In this document: positions 25,669 through 35,338 of the stretch, piece by piece
How the letters are laid out: every line of letters begins with the position of its first letter
Numbering within the stretch: the stretch's first letter is position 1
Assembly (NCBI RefSeq): GCF_010915705.1
Contig: NZ_JAAIKE010000007.1
Span: 1-64,000, forward strand
Length of the DNA: 64,000 nucleotides
Source: Pseudotabrizicola algicola
Lineage (GTDB): Bacteria; Pseudomonadota; Alphaproteobacteria; Rhodobacterales; Rhodobacteraceae
Reading direction: 5' to 3'
The notes under the pieces: generated by a model
What the model saw: only the letters and a program-made list of their open reading frames with translations
The model's database searches: none
What the model was told of the DNA's origin: nothing
Position numbers and translations under genes: made by a program

Positions 25669-26517
25669 TCAGGCCAGCTTGCGGCCCTTGACGTTGGCCC
25701 AGATCTTCTTGTTGGTCAGATAGAGCAGGGTCGACAGCACGATCAGGAAGATCACTGCGGTAAGGCCAGCCTGCTTGCGTGCCATCAGCTTGGGCTCTGC
25801 TGCCCAGACGAGGAAGGCGGTCACGTCCTCGGCCATATTCTCGACCGTGGCGGGGGTGCCATCGGCATAGGTGACCAGATCGTCGCTCAGCGGGTTGGGC
25901 ATCGCGATCCAGCTGCCCGGCACGGTGGACACGCCATGCTCGTCCTTGCAGCTGTCCGGCACGCTGCCGTTCGGGAAGGCCGAGTTATAGTAGAACCCGT
26001 CCACACCATCGGGAGCGCAGGCCGGTTCTTCCTCGTAATGCGTCAGGATGGAATAGGTGTATTCCGCCCCGCCGATCCCGTTGAAAAGCTGGCTGATACC
26101 GGTGCCGTAGGGGCCGTGGAACCCTGCGCGGGCCTTGGTCATCAATGAGAGGTCCGGCGCGCCTTCCATGCCCGATGCCGGGAAATGGTCGGTCGGCACA
26201 CCGGCGCGGTCTTCGCCGGTTTCACGGTCGGTGACCGTGAACTGCGACGCATAGGCGCGGATCTGGTCTTCCGGCATTGCCGGACCACCAGGATCGGACA
26301 GGCTGCGGATCGGCACGAACTTCATGCCGTGGCAGGCTGCGCAGACCTCGGTATAGACCTGCAGGCCGCGCTGCAGCTGGTTCTGGTCGAACTTTCCGAA
26401 CGGGCCTTCGTGGGCAAAGGCCAGATCGGTGATTTCGGCATGACCGCCGGCGGCCAGTGCTGCCCCGGCCGAAAGGGCAAGGGCCGTGGTGGCGGTGAGT
26501 GCGATGTTCCTGATCAT
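25669..26517 (-). CDS. petC: Cytochrome c1 of the bc1 complex
   Basis: The 282-residue protein carries a signal peptide ([22 protein letters not shown]), the covalent heme motif CAACH (about residue 59), the axial Met in [10 protein letters not shown], a disulfide-loop insertion between CAPDG and PDSCKDEHG as in Rhodobacter c1, and one C-terminal anchor helix ([15 protein letters not shown]). It passes electrons from the Rieske centre to cytochrome c. The open frame extends to 26916 inside petB, but 26517 is the only start with a proper signal peptide. Confidence 0.97.
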   Translation of the reverse strand: MIRNIALTATTALALSAGAALAAGGHAEITDLAFAHEGPFGKFDQNQLQRGLQVYTEVCAACHGMKFVPIRSLSDPGGPAMPEDQIRAYASQFTVTDRETGEDRAGVPTDHFPASGMEGAPDLSLMTKARAGFHGPYGTGISQLFNGIGGAEYTYSILTHYEEEPACAPDGVDGFYYNSAFPNGSVPDSCKDEHGVSTVPGSWIAMPNPLSDDLVTYADGTPATVENMAEDVTAFLVWAAEPKLMARKQAGLTAVIFLIVLSTLLYLTNKKIWANVKGRKLA

Positions 26518-26534
26518 GTCAGTCAGTTCCTTTC

Positions 26535-27872
26535 TCACTCGGCCGCGACGGTCTTGGTGCCGCCGGTCGTCGGGGAGTAATGGGCGTTGAAGTCTTCCTC
26601 GATGGTCGCAGGCTGCGGCGTCGGCTTTTCGATGACACCCAGAAGCGGCAGGATGACAAGGAAGTAGGCGAACCAATAGGCCGAGGCGATCAGCGAGATG
26701 GTGGCATAGGGCTCTTCCGCCGGCATCGCACCCACCCACATCAGCACGATGAAGTCGACGCAGAGCAGGGCGAACCACCATTTGAACATCGGGCGGTAAC
26801 GGCCCGAGCGCACCGAGGAGGTATCCAGCCACGGGGCCAGAGCCATCACCGCGATGGCACCGAACATGGCCAGCACGCCGAAGAACTTGGCGTCGACGAT
26901 GCCGAAGGTCAGCCATTCCGCCGCGATCACGACCCAGACTTCACCCGTGAAGGCGCGCAGGATGGCGTAGAAGGGCAGGAAGTACCATTCCGGCACGATG
27001 TGCGCGGGCGTCGCCAGCGGGTTCGCCTCGATGTAGTTGTCGGGGTGGCCAAGGTAGTTCGGCATGAAGCCGACGATGGCGAAGAACACGACAAGGATCA
27101 CGGCAAGGGCGAACAGGTCCTTGATGACGAAGTAGGGCCAGAACGGCACGGTGTCGCGCGCGGCCTCTTCCTTGGACCCGCGGCGCACTTCAACGCCCGT
27201 GGGGTTGTTGTTGCCGGTGGTGTGGAAGGCCCAGATATGCACCGCGACGAGGGCCGCGATCACGAAGGGCAGCAGGTAGTGCAGCGAGAAGAAGCGGTTC
27301 AGCGTGGCATTGTCGACTGCCGGTCCGCCGAGCAGCCAGGTCTGGATCGGCTCGCCCACGCCGGGGATCGCGCCGAACAGGCCGGTGATCACGGTTGCAC
27401 CCCAGAACGACATCTGGCCCCACGGCAGAACGTAGCCCATGAAGGCGGTGGCCATCATCAGCAGGTATATGATCATGCCGATGATCCAGGTCACTTCGCG
27501 CGGGGCTTTGTAGCTGCCGTAGTAGAGGCCGCGGAAGATGTGCAGGTAGACGGCGATGAAGAACAGCGAGGCACCGTTCTGGTGCAGGTAGCGCAGCATG
27601 TGCCCGCCGTTCACGTTGCGCATGATATGCTCCACCGAGGCGAAGGCATAGTCGACGTGCGGCGTGTAATGCATCACCAGCACGATGCCGGTCACGATCT
27701 GCAGCGCAAGGCAGAAGGTCAGGACGATGCCCCAGATCCACATCCAGTTCAGGTTCTTCGGAGTGGGCAGCATCAGCGTGTCGTAGGCAAGCCCGACGAT
27801 GGGAAGGCGCTTGTGCAGCCACTTCTCCCCGCCTGTCTTTGGCTCGTAATGGTCGTGCGGAATTCCGGCCAT
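26535..27872 (-). CDS. petB: Cytochrome b of the bc1 complex
   Basis: The 445-residue membrane subunit holds hemes bL and bH and the Qo and Qi sites. About eight helices are visible; the four heme histidines lie in helices B and D (for example [10 protein letters not shown] and [11 protein letters not shown]). The Qo-site motif appears as [15 protein letters not shown] (PEWY). Length is typical of Rhodobacter cytochrome b with its C-terminal extension. It is the middle gene of petABC, 12 bases after petA. Confidence 0.98.
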   Translation of the reverse strand: MAGIPHDHYEPKTGGEKWLHKRLPIVGLAYDTLMLPTPKNLNWMWIWGIVLTFCLALQIVTGIVLVMHYTPHVDYAFASVEHIMRNVNGGHMLRYLHQNGASLFFIAVYLHIFRGLYYGSYKAPREVTWIIGMIIYLLMMATAFMGYVLPWGQMSFWGATVITGLFGAIPGVGEPIQTWLLGGPAVDNATLNRFFSLHYLLPFVIAALVAVHIWAFHTTGNNNPTGVEVRRGSKEEAARDTVPFWPYFVIKDLFALAVILVVFFAIVGFMPNYLGHPDNYIEANPLATPAHIVPEWYFLPFYAILRAFTGEVWVVIAAEWLTFGIVDAKFFGVLAMFGAIAVMALAPWLDTSSVRSGRYRPMFKWWFALLCVDFIVLMWVGAMPAEEPYATISLIASAYWFAYFLVILPLLGVIEKPTPQPATIEEDFNAHYSPTTGGTKTVAAE

Positions 27873-27884
27873 GGTGTTGTGTCC

Positions 27885-28448
27885 TTATCCCAGCCTGATC
27901 GTTGACTCGTCCACAAAGGACGCGAGCGGAATGTCGAGGTTGCGCGGCGCAGGTCCACGGCGGATGCGGCCGGCCTCGTCATAGTGCGACCCGTGGCAGG
28001 GGCAGAACCAGCCACCGAAGTCACCGGCCCCGTCGCCGATCGGCACGCAGCCGAGGTGGGTGCAGACGCCGATCATCACCAGCCACTCGCCCGCTTCGTC
28101 CAGCGTGCGGTTCTGGTCAAGCGCGTCGGCCCCCGGCTTGTTGGGGTTCTGTGCGGCGCGGTCGATGGTCAGCTGGTCCAGCGTGGTGGCGCGGGCGGCG
28201 GCAATCTCGGCCTCGCTGCGGCGGCGGATGAACACCGGCTTGCCGAGGAACTTGACGGTAAGCTGGGTGCCGACGGCAACGCCCGAGACGTCGACGAAGA
28301 TCGACGACAGCGCCTGGACGTCGGCCGAGGGGTTCATCTGGTTCACAAGCGGCCAGACCGCGGCTCCGGCGGCAACAGCCCCGGCCCCGGCGGTTGCGTA
28401 ATACAGGAAATCCCTGCGGGTGCCTGCGTGGTCTTCTGCGTGGGACAC
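27885..28448 (-). CDS. petA: Rieske iron-sulfur protein of the bc1 complex
   Basis: The 187-residue protein has an uncleaved Tat-type N-terminus ([21 protein letters not shown]) that serves as membrane anchor, and the [2Fe-2S] ligand boxes CTHLGC and CPCHGSHYD. It takes an electron from ubiquinol and shuttles it to cytochrome c1. The start codon is GTG at 28448, with AAGGGAG nine bases before it. First gene of petABC; PetP/PetR encoded 8 kb away are likely regulators. Confidence 0.97.
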   Translation of the reverse strand: MSHAEDHAGTRRDFLYYATAGAGAVAAGAAVWPLVNQMNPSADVQALSSIFVDVSGVAVGTQLTVKFLGKPVFIRRRSEAEIAAARATTLDQLTIDRAAQNPNKPGADALDQNRTLDEAGEWLVMIGVCTHLGCVPIGDGAGDFGGWFCPCHGSHYDEAGRIRRGPAPRNLDIPLASFVDESTIRLG

Positions 28449-28833
28449 GAGTTATTCTCCCTTTCAAGGTCACACGGGCTGCGACCCATAAAGATTTCGG
28501 GGCTGTGGTTTCCCACGACCCTGCCGTTGGGGTTCTTAGCCAAGCCGGGGCGCGACGTCCAGCGGACAATACGGCGCATCTGACCTGCCATGAACCGTTA
28601 TTTCCTTGCCTGTGGCCGATAGGGCGCGTCGATCACCGGGCAATCATGGCCATTATGATGCGCGGCTGTCCCTGCGGTTCAAGCCCCTGCGACAAGACGT
28701 AGCGCAGAACGCCCGCCGAAAGCTGCCGCTGCCGTCCGCCGCACATCGCGCCACGGTGCCGCCTTCCGTGGCAACGCCGCCGAGCGGGGGCTCGATGCCC
28801 CCGAGGCGGCACCCCCGATGCGGAGCGCGCGAC
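28449..28833. other. Intergenic region upstream of petABC
   Basis: A gap of 385 bases between petA and the GST gene, both on the minus strand. The petABC promoter should lie in 28449-28600, but I see no strong -35/-10. The part near the GST gene holds GC-rich inverted repeats: CACGG/CCGTG at 28752-28770, and a larger hairpin at 28776-28810. No coding frame here looks real. Confidence 0.5.
28776..28810 (-). terminator. GC-rich hairpin downstream of the GST gene
   Basis: GCCGCC (28776-28781) pairs with GGCGGC (28805-28810) and an inner GGGGGC/GCCCCC stem closes on a five-base loop. There is no U-run. It is a possible 3' end or REP-like element of the GST transcript. Confidence 0.4.
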
Positions 28834-29442
28834 TCAGCCCTTGGGCAGCGTCGCCTGCATCGAGGGGCGGGCGGCCAGTTCGGCTTCCCATGCCGCCAGA
28901 AGCGGACGGCCCATGCGCCAGTGCCGCCCGGCGTGGCGGAAATCCAGATAGCCCAGCGCGCAGCCAAGCGCGATTTTCCCCATATCTAGCGGACCTGCGG
29001 TCAGATAGTCCATCCAGCGGTTTTCCAGATCATCCAGCGCCCGCGCGATCTTGGACCACTGCCCTTCGACCCAGGGCGCGTGGCGGCAATCCTCGGGGCG
29101 GATGCGGGTTTCATAGACCATCAGCAGCGCGGCATCGAGAATGCCGTCGGCGGTGGCCTCGAGCGTCAGCGTCTCCCACAGGCGCGGGGCCTCGGGATAC
29201 AGCCTCGCCCCCGCTTGCGCATTCAGGAACTGGCAGATCACCCGGCTGTCATAGAGCGTGGGCGCGCCCTCGCGTTCCAGCGCGGGGATCTTGCCGAGCG
29301 GATTGCGGGCGATCACCCCGCTGTCCGGCGCGACCGGGGTGCCGGAGGCGGGGGTTAGGTCGATCCCCGAAAGGCCGGTTTCGGTGATCAGCACCATGAC
29401 TTTGCGGACATAGGGCGAGGTGGGCGAGTAAAACAGCTTCAT
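28834..29442 (-). CDS. Glutathione S-transferase family protein
   Basis: A 202-residue GST. The thioredoxin-like N-terminal domain (1-80) has the active-site region YSPTSPYVRKV and the glutathione-binding NPLGKIPAL and DSRVICQFL; the helical C-terminal domain contains ALGYLDFRH. It resembles the YibF-like subgroup. The substrate is unknown. It overlaps the upstream small membrane gene by four bases. Confidence 0.9.
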   Translation of the reverse strand: MKLFYSPTSPYVRKVMVLITETGLSGIDLTPASGTPVAPDSGVIARNPLGKIPALEREGAPTLYDSRVICQFLNAQAGARLYPEAPRLWETLTLEATADGILDAALLMVYETRIRPEDCRHAPWVEGQWSKIARALDDLENRWMDYLTAGPLDMGKIALGCALGYLDFRHAGRHWRMGRPLLAAWEAELAARPSMQATLPKG

Positions 29443-29735
29443 CCGATATCCCGAAAGCGCAGGCGGGCCATCATGCCCGCATCAAGGTCATAGGTTTTGC
29501 CGCCGATGCGGACGCGGCGGCGCAGGCGGAAGGCGGCGTTGTGCTGCCCCTTGGCATCGCGCGGGCTGTGCGTGGCCAGACCTTCCGCCAGATCATCCAG
29601 CGCATCTTCGGCGCGCTGGTCGGTGCGCCCGGCAAAGCCGCGCTGCCGGATCAGGCGCTGGCCAAGATAACCGACGGCGGCAATCGCCCCGAAACGCAGG
29701 GCAAAGGGCAGCAGCGGGGCTAGGGGCAGCGGCAT
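29439..29735 (-). CDS. Small conserved hypothetical protein with one hydrophobic segment
   Basis: A 98-residue protein. The N-terminus is hydrophobic (PLPLAPLLPFALRFGAIAAVGY), which is a signal anchor or membrane helix; the rest is polar, with the motif HNAAFRLRRRVRIGGKTYDLDAGMMARLRFR. GGAGG lies five bases before the ATG at 29735; an in-frame GTG is two codons upstream. Not recognised. It overlaps the GST gene (ATGA), so the two are coupled. Confidence 0.65.
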   Translation of the reverse strand: MPLPLAPLLPFALRFGAIAAVGYLGQRLIRQRGFAGRTDQRAEDALDDLAEGLATHSPRDAKGQHNAAFRLRRRVRIGGKTYDLDAGMMARLRFRDIG

Positions 29736-29821
29736 GGTCACCTCCGGTCGGTCTGTCGAAAGCTTAGGCGGGGGATGGGCCGCTGTCCATCCCGGCCACC
29801 GTCCGCAAGACCCGCGCCGCG

Positions 29822-30463
29822 CTAGGCGGGGTTTCGCGGGATGATTCGTTCCATTTCATCGGCAAGGCGCGCGGCATCGCTTGGCCCGCCCCTCTGGCGC
29901 AAGGCCGCGGCAGCGCGCAACCGCACTTCGGGCGGCTTGTTCTGGTTCAGCTTCCATGTGCCTTGCAGGTCGGTGATCTCCAGCCGGAAGGGCAGGATCA
30001 TCCGCATCATGCGGGGCATCGCTCCGGGCGTCATCTTGGCGCTTGTCCAAGGCGTCTTGGGCAGAAGGCGCGCCTCTTGCGCGGCGCTGATCGCGTCGAG
30101 ATGCGGCTCGAGCGCTTCGGGGGGCAGCGGATGCAGCGTGCCGCGCAGGTGCACGGCAATGTAGTTCCATGTGGGCACCTGATCGGGCACCAGATCATGC
30201 GGGCCATACCAGTCGGGCGAGATATAGGCATCTGGCCCCTGCACGGCCAGCAGGGCGGCAGCGGGCAGGGCGGCACGGGCGATGGGGTTTGACCGCGCAA
30301 GATGCAGATCCAGCGTCTCGCCGTTTTCAGAAATCACGAAAGGCACATGCGCGGCAAGCGGCCCTTCCGGCCCGTTGAGCGCCAGCATGCCGAACCCCTG
30401 CGCGCGCGCAAAGGCAAGGATGGCGTCATGTTCTGCAGACCGGAATGCGGGATTTGGATGCAT
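29822..30463 (-). CDS. FMN-binding negative transcriptional regulator, PaiB family
   Basis: The 213-residue product has a PaiB split-barrel: AEHDAILAFARAQGFGML, HVPFVISENGETLDLHLARSNP, ISPDWYGPHDLVPDQVPTWNY and HLRG. In Bacillus PaiB helps repress sporulation and protease genes; family members may bind FMN and act as reductases. The role here is unknown. Confidence 0.88.
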   Translation of the reverse strand: MHPNPAFRSAEHDAILAFARAQGFGMLALNGPEGPLAAHVPFVISENGETLDLHLARSNPIARAALPAAALLAVQGPDAYISPDWYGPHDLVPDQVPTWNYIAVHLRGTLHPLPPEALEPHLDAISAAQEARLLPKTPWTSAKMTPGAMPRMMRMILPFRLEITDLQGTWKLNQNKPPEVRLRAAAALRQRGGPSDAARLADEMERIIPRNPA

Positions 30464-30520
30464 GGAGTCCCTGTCAGCGTTGCGGTTTCGTCGGGGCGGG
30501 GGGCAGGGAGGCGCCTGCCG

Positions 30521-30937
30521 TCATCCTGCCAAAGGCACCGGCGCCCGCGCACGGCGCATCAGGCGGATGCCGAAAGCGGCACCGGCCAGATAGACCAGCG
30601 CGGCCAGGGGCGATTGCAGCGGCAGCGACAGCGTGACCATCGGCCCGAGGATGGTGCCCGCGCCGGGCAGGATCAGCGTTCCCGCGAAGAGCCCTGCAAG
30701 GGCGATGAGCGCCACCCAGAGCGCGGCATCAAGTGCCACCCCCCTGCCCCCGGCGCGGCGCGCAAACAGCGGGAACAGCAGCCATTGCGCAAGGGCCGCG
30801 CCCGCCAGCATCGGCGCAAGCGAGCGCACGAAGGCCCCCGGTTCGGGCGGGATGCCATTGGCCAGCGTCATCGCCAGACCAAGGGTGGCGGCGGCGACCA
30901 GCGCGGCAAGCAGGCGGCTGTGGGAATAGCTGAACAT
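30521..30937 (-). CDS. Small integral membrane protein of unknown function
   Basis: A 138-residue protein that is almost entirely hydrophobic, with four predicted helices (about 8-25, 40-58, 70-90 and 105-125) and an Arg-rich cytoplasmic tail (IRLMRRARAP). Not recognised; no catalytic motif is visible. It is likely in the inner membrane. Confidence 0.6.
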   Translation of the reverse strand: MFSYSHSRLLAALVAAATLGLAMTLANGIPPEPGAFVRSLAPMLAGAALAQWLLFPLFARRAGGRGVALDAALWVALIALAGLFAGTLILPGAGTILGPMVTLSLPLQSPLAALVYLAGAAFGIRLMRRARAPVPLAG

Positions 30938-30981
30938 GACACATTCCTAGACGACCCCCGCCCGCAGGCAAGGGCCAAGAG

Positions 30982-31014
30982 AAAAGGCCGCCCGGTTTCC
31001 CGTGGCGGCCTTTT
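30982..31014 (-). terminator. Terminator of rpmJ
   Basis: An AAAAGGCCGCC/GGCGGCCTTTT stem of 11 bp (30982-30992 with 31004-31014) with an 11-base loop, just after the rpmJ stop; the minus strand ends in CCTTTTCTC. Confidence 0.75.
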
Positions 31015-31036
31015 GATTACGTCGCTGCAAGCGATA

Positions 31037-31162
31037 TCAGCCCTGACGGGCCTTGTAGCGCTTTTGCGTCTTGTTGATCACATAGACGCGGCCCTTGCGG
31101 CGCACGATCTGGCAATCACGGTGACGCGTCTTCAGCGAACGGAGCGAGTTGGCGACTTTCAT
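31037..31162 (-). CDS. rpmJ: 50S ribosomal protein L36 (zinc-free type)
   Basis: The 41-residue protein [18 protein letters not shown] continues as [17 protein letters not shown]. This is the longer L36 type common in alphaproteobacteria, which keeps one Cys and lacks the four-residue zinc site. GGAAAGAG lies before the ATG at 31162. A longer frame from 31270 runs through the tRNA gene and is not real. Confidence 0.97.
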   Translation of the reverse strand: MKVANSLRSLKTRHRDCQIVRRKGRVYVINKTQKRYKARQG

Positions 31163-31214
31163 GGTCGTCTCTTTCCTTGGTCGCGGCGCATCACGCGCCA
31201 GTTGAAAACAATAA

Positions 31215-31229
31215 CTCCCGGATGGGGAG
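31215..31229 (-). terminator. Terminator of tRNA-Val
   Basis: A five-bp CTCCC/GGGAG stem with a five-base loop, followed on the minus strand by TTATTGTTTTC. Confidence 0.6.
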
Positions 31230-31236
31230 CGGTGAA

Positions 31237-31311
31237 TGGTGGGCGGTACTGGGATCGAACCAGTGGCCACTACGATGTCAACGTAGTGCTCTACCGCTGA
31301 GCTAACCGCCC
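31237..31311 (-). tRNA. tRNA-Val(GAC)
   Basis: The minus strand folds into a full cloverleaf. Acceptor GGGCGGT pairs with ACCGCCC, the D arm has AGCTCAGCGGTAGAGC, the anticodon stem CTACG/CGTAG encloses TTGACAT (anticodon GAC), and the T arm has TTCGATCC. The 3' CCA is encoded. Length is 75 nt. Confidence 0.97.
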
Positions 31312-31499
31312 ACGCTACAGCCGCTGTTCCCCCAAACGCCCCAAAGAAAAGGACGCGGGGGGAACCGCGTCGGTGTGGGGGGGTCTATAGCCAGTTGCGG
31401 CGGGGGCTGCAAGAGGCTTTCCATCGGGCGGGGCGATGCAATCTAGGCTTTTGGCATTTCGGCAAAGCCCGCTATAACAGGGAGGAGCGGGAGACAGCA

Positions 31500-32360
31500 G
31501 TGCAAAGCGAAGCCTTTACCCTTTACCAGCCCAAGCGGCGCGACACGCCCGTGGTGTTTTCCTCACCACACAGCGGCAGGGTCTATCCGCCTGAGTTTCT
31601 GGCCCGTTCGGTGCTCGATTCCCATGCGATCCGGTCGTCGGAAGATGCGTTTGTGGATGATCTCTTCCTTGCCGCGCCCGATTTTGGCGCGCCGCTGATC
31701 GCGGCCTCGGCCCCGCGCGCCTTTGTCGATCTCAATCGCGCCGCCGACGAGATGGACGCTTCGGTGGTGGAAGGCGTGCCGCGCAGCCCGCACAACCCGC
31801 GCGTCGCCTCGGGGCTCGGGGTGATTCCCCGCGTCGTTTCGGGCGGGCGGCAGATCTATCGCGGGAAACTGGCGCTGGTCGAGGCGGAAGAGAGGATTCG
31901 CAGCCACTGGCACCCCTATCACGCCGCCTTGCGCCAGTTGACCGAGGAAAGCCACGGCCTGTTCGGCCAGTCGGTGCTGATCGATTGCCATTCGATGCCG
32001 CATGAGGCGATCGAGGCCCATTCGCGCCCCGGTTTCCCGCGGCCCGAGGTGGTGCTGGGCGACCGATTCGGCGCGGCGGCGGCGCGCGATGTGATGGACA
32101 GGGTCGAGGCCGCATTCCGGCGCGCAGGCCTGCGGGTGTCGCGCAATGCGCCCTTTGCCGGGGCCTATATCGCGCAGACCTATGGCCGCCCGTCGCGCGG
32201 CTTTCATGTGGTGCAGGTGGAAATCGACCGCGCGCTTTACATGGACGAGGCGCGCATCCTGCCCTCGGCGGATTTTGACGCCTTCCGCGCGCTGATGGCG
32301 GGGGTGATGGCGGAAATCACCGATATCGGCCGCCGTCAGGTGCCGCTGGCGGCGGAATAG
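31500..32360 (+). CDS. N-formylglutamate amidohydrolase family protein
   Basis: The 286-residue product belongs to the HutG-like family that releases formate from N-formylglutamate or related formyl amino acids. Signatures are VVFSSPHSGRVYPPEF, DLNRAADEMD, VLIDCHSMPHE and QVEIDRALYM, including likely metal ligands. A GTG at 31500 with GGGAG eight bases before it is the likely start; the frame is open to 31395 but the extra residues overlap spacer sequence. No hut genes are nearby, so its pathway here is open. Confidence 0.87.
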   Translation: MQSEAFTLYQPKRRDTPVVFSSPHSGRVYPPEFLARSVLDSHAIRSSEDAFVDDLFLAAPDFGAPLIAASAPRAFVDLNRAADEMDASVVEGVPRSPHNPRVASGLGVIPRVVSGGRQIYRGKLALVEAEERIRSHWHPYHAALRQLTEESHGLFGQSVLIDCHSMPHEAIEAHSRPGFPRPEVVLGDRFGAAAARDVMDRVEAAFRRAGLRVSRNAPFAGAYIAQTYGRPSRGFHVVQVEIDRALYMDEARILPSADFDAFRALMAGVMAEITDIGRRQVPLAAE

Positions 32361-32394
32361 ACCTCGCAGGCGGGACCGGCGCGGCCCCTGAAGC

Positions 32395-33657
32395 CTAGCG
32401 CAGTGCGCGACCCTTTATGATCGCCTCTTTGCCGAAGCGGGCGCGAATCGCGTCGGCGGCACGTTCGGCGCGGGCGCGTTTGGCGGCGTCGGGGTCGAGC
32501 AGATCGCCCGAGCGGTCGGCCTGATCTTCGGGCGCAAGGTCGGAAATGCCCACCCCGATCAGCCGGAACGGGCCCTTGGTGCCGGAATGGTCGAAGAGGT
32601 CACGCGCGGTGCGGTAGATGCGGTCGGCGATCTGGGTAGGGTCGGACAGCGCGTGGCGACGGGTGACGATCTGGAAATCGCCGCGCTTGAGCTTGAGCGT
32701 CACCGTGCGCCCCGCGAGCGCCTTGGCCTTGGCGCGGTCGGCCACCTGTTCGGACAGCCGCCACAGATGGCCGTCGAGCAGGTCGGGGTCGGACGTGTCT
32801 TCAAAGAAGGTGGTTTCCTTGGAAATCGACTTCACCATTTCGTCGCGCGTCACGCGGCGGCTGTCCTGCCCGCGCGCGAGGTGCCAGAGCCTGTCGCCCA
32901 TCTGGCCGAAGCGCGCCACCAGATCGACGCGGTCCCAGCGCAGAAGATCGGCAATCGTGCGGATGCCCGCCTGTTCCAGCGCGGCCTGCGTGGCGGTGCC
33001 GACCCCCCAGAGGATGCGCACGGGTTTGGGACGCAGGAAGGATTCCGTCTCTGCCGGGCCGATCACCGAAAAGCCGCGCGGCTTGTCGAGATCGGAGGCG
33101 ATCTTGGCCAGAAACTTGTTATGCGCGAGGCCGACGGAGCCGGTGACGCCCAGTTCCTCCTCCATCCGCTTGGTCAGGCGGGCGAGCAGGACGGCAGGCG
33201 GCGCGCCATGCAGGCGGGCGGTGCCGGTCAGGTCCAGAAACGCCTCGTCCAGCGACAGGGGTTCGATGGCGGGGGTCAGATCCTCCATCATCGCGCGGAT
33301 CTGGCGGCTGACCTCGACATAGCGGGCCATGCGGGGTTTGACGACAACCGCCTGCGGGCAGAGCTTGAGCGCCTGAAACATCGGCATCGCCGAGCGCACG
33401 CCGTGGATGCGGGCGATGTAGCAGCAGGTCGACACCACCCCGCGCGTGCCGCCGCCGACGATCAGCGGCTTGTCGGCAAGGCCGGGATCATCGCGCTTTT
33501 CCACCGAGGCGTAGAAAGCATCGCAATCCATATGCGCGATGGAGAGGTGGAACAGGTCGGGATGCGCCAGCAGGCGCGGGCTGCGGCAGGCCGGACAGCG
33601 GCCCCGCGGCGGGGCCGTTTCAAAGGTCGTCAGGCAATCGCGGCACAGGGCGGGCAT
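32395..33657 (-). CDS. dinB: DNA polymerase IV with an N-terminal zinc ribbon
   Basis: A Y-family translesion polymerase of 420 residues. Before the usual start (IAHMDCDAFYASVEKRDDP) there are about 38 extra residues with four cysteines, CRDC and CPAC, which form a probable zinc ribbon. Catalytic residues are in SLDEAFLDL. The little-finger domain and the usual end follow. It lacks an obvious beta-clamp peptide at the C-terminus. It copies damaged DNA with low fidelity. It lies just downstream of dadA on the minus strand. Confidence 0.95.
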   Translation of the reverse strand: MPALCRDCLTTFETAPPRGRCPACRSPRLLAHPDLFHLSIAHMDCDAFYASVEKRDDPGLADKPLIVGGGTRGVVSTCCYIARIHGVRSAMPMFQALKLCPQAVVVKPRMARYVEVSRQIRAMMEDLTPAIEPLSLDEAFLDLTGTARLHGAPPAVLLARLTKRMEEELGVTGSVGLAHNKFLAKIASDLDKPRGFSVIGPAETESFLRPKPVRILWGVGTATQAALEQAGIRTIADLLRWDRVDLVARFGQMGDRLWHLARGQDSRRVTRDEMVKSISKETTFFEDTSDPDLLDGHLWRLSEQVADRAKAKALAGRTVTLKLKRGDFQIVTRRHALSDPTQIADRIYRTARDLFDHSGTKGPFRLIGVGISDLAPEDQADRSGDLLDPDAAKRARAERAADAIRARFGKEAIIKGRALR

Positions 33658-33710
33658 GATGCGCGCAGCATAGCGGGTTGGAACGCGGGCGCACAGCGGG
33701 ATGTGGCAGC

Positions 33711-33760
33711 GCCGGAGGCATCCGTGGGAGCCTCCGGCGGGAGTATTCCCGAAAGGTGCA
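33711..33760. repeat. REP-like hairpin element downstream of dadA
   Basis: GCCGGAGGC (33711-33719) pairs with GCCTCCGGC (33730-33738), followed by GGGAGTATTCCCGAAAGG. This GCCTCCGGCGGGAGTATT text recurs in Rhodobacterales intergenic regions, so it is probably a dispersed repeat or transcript end. Confidence 0.55.
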
Positions 33761-33768
33761 AGGCAGGC

Positions 33769-35070
33769 CTAGCGTGCCGGAGCGGGGCGCAGGCTTGGCT
33801 GTGCGGATTTGGCCGGTTTCCGGTAGCGGTCGAAGCCGAGGTCGCGGCTTTCGATCTCGGTCGCGCGGCCCGAGACGATATCGGCCAGAAGGCGGCCGGA
33901 GCCTGCCGACATGGTCCAGCCCAGCGTGCCGTGGCCGGTGTTCAGGAACAGGTTGGCGATGGGCGAGCGGCCGACGATGGGGGTGCCATCGGGGGTCATC
34001 GGGCGCAGGCCTGTCCAGAAGCTTGCCTGGCTTTGGTCACCGGCGCCGCCGAACAGGTCTTCGACCGAGTGTTGCAGGGTGCGCTTGCGCTTGTCGGACA
34101 GCGACAGGTCGAAGCCTGCGATTTCCGCCATGCCGCCGACGCGGATCCGGTCGCCCAGACGGGTGATGGCGATCTTGTGGGTTTCGTCCATCACGGTGGA
34201 GACAGGGGCGCGGGCGGCGTCGACCACCGGCACGGTGATGGAGTAGCCCTTGACCGGATAGACCGGCAGGTTCAGCCCCAGATCGGCGGCGAGTTTCGGC
34301 GAGTAGGAGCCCAGCGCCAGCACGAAGGCATCGGCAGTCACTTCGCCTTCGGAGGTGGTGACGGAGGTGATCCGGTCGCCCGTGCGGTTCAGACGGGTGA
34401 TGCTGACGCCGTGGCGGAAGGTGACGCCGAGCGCGGCGGCGCGGGCGGCGAGCCCTTGGGTGAACTTGAAGCAATCGCCGGTTTCATCCTTGGGCAGGCG
34501 CAAGCCGCCTGCGATCTTGCCCGCCGCATCGGCAAGGCCCGGTTCGACCGCGAGGCAGCCTGCCACGTCGAGCACTTCGAAGGGCACGCCCCCCTGACGC
34601 AGCACGTCGATGTCCTTGCCCGCCGCATCCACCTGCTTTTGCGTGCGGAAGAGTTGCAGCGTGCCTTGCTGGCGTTCGTCGAAGCTGATGCCGGTATCGG
34701 CGCGCAGGTCGGTCAGGCAATCGCGCGAGTATTCGGCAAGGCGCACCATGCGGCCCTTGTTCACCGCATAGGCGGCGCTGGTGCAGTTCCCCAGCATCTG
34801 CAGCATCCAGCGGATTTTGGCCATGTCCGGCTTGGGGTTCACGATGAGCGGGGCATGTTCCATGAACATCCACTTGATCGCCTTCATCGGCACGCCGGGC
34901 GCGGCCCAGGGCGCGGAATAGCCGGGGCTGATCTCGCCCGCGTTGGCAAAGCTGGTTTCCATCGCGGCGGCGGGCTGCCGGTCGATCACCGTCACGTCAT
35001 GCCCCGCGCGGGCCAGATACCAGGCCGAGGTCACGCCGATGACGCCAGAGCCGAGGACGACGATTTTCAT
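33769..35070 (-). CDS. dadA: D-amino acid dehydrogenase
   Basis: A membrane-associated FAD enzyme that oxidises D-alanine and other D-amino acids to keto acids and passes electrons to the respiratory chain. The 433-residue product has the FAD loop [19 protein letters not shown], the DadA region [17 protein letters not shown], and at the C-terminus [17 protein letters not shown] and [17 protein letters not shown]. The ATG at 35070 opens the FAD motif; the longer frame to 35178 is non-coding in character. Confidence 0.95.
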   Translation of the reverse strand: MKIVVLGSGVIGVTSAWYLARAGHDVTVIDRQPAAAMETSFANAGEISPGYSAPWAAPGVPMKAIKWMFMEHAPLIVNPKPDMAKIRWMLQMLGNCTSAAYAVNKGRMVRLAEYSRDCLTDLRADTGISFDERQQGTLQLFRTQKQVDAAGKDIDVLRQGGVPFEVLDVAGCLAVEPGLADAAGKIAGGLRLPKDETGDCFKFTQGLAARAAALGVTFRHGVSITRLNRTGDRITSVTTSEGEVTADAFVLALGSYSPKLAADLGLNLPVYPVKGYSITVPVVDAARAPVSTVMDETHKIAITRLGDRIRVGGMAEIAGFDLSLSDKRKRTLQHSVEDLFGGAGDQSQASFWTGLRPMTPDGTPIVGRSPIANLFLNTGHGTLGWTMSAGSGRLLADIVSGRATEIESRDLGFDRYRKPAKSAQPSLRPAPAR

Positions 35071-35338
35071 GGGCAAACCTTTCGCGGAGGGGATGATCTG
35101 TCGAAGATGCATCGAAGGGGCGGGGATTTTCTGGCAAAGATGACGGGGGCTTTGGGCTTCTTTCGAATAAATCACCATTCACATGGAACATGGCGGCAGA
35201 AAGTTTCGCATGATTAAGAATCGGGCGAAGAATGAACGGCGGCAGCGGGCATTGGCGCAAGATTATCCCCAGCCTTGCCTCTGGCGGGGGAAGCCGCCAT
35301 CCTGACGGGCAGCAATCCATTCAGCGGGGCGTGTTTTC

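Noticed and set aside
28606-28989. 127-codon plus-strand frame upstream of petABC
   Set aside because: Overlaps the GST gene end; basic/Pro-rich shadow with no ribosome site.
31163-31270. N-terminal extension of L36 reading [12 protein letters not shown]
   Set aside because: It runs through the tRNA-Val gene; L36 is 41 residues from 31162.
32587-35217. 876-codon plus-strand frame opposite dinB and dadA
   Set aside because: Spans two real minus-strand genes and their spacer; no domain and no ribosome site.
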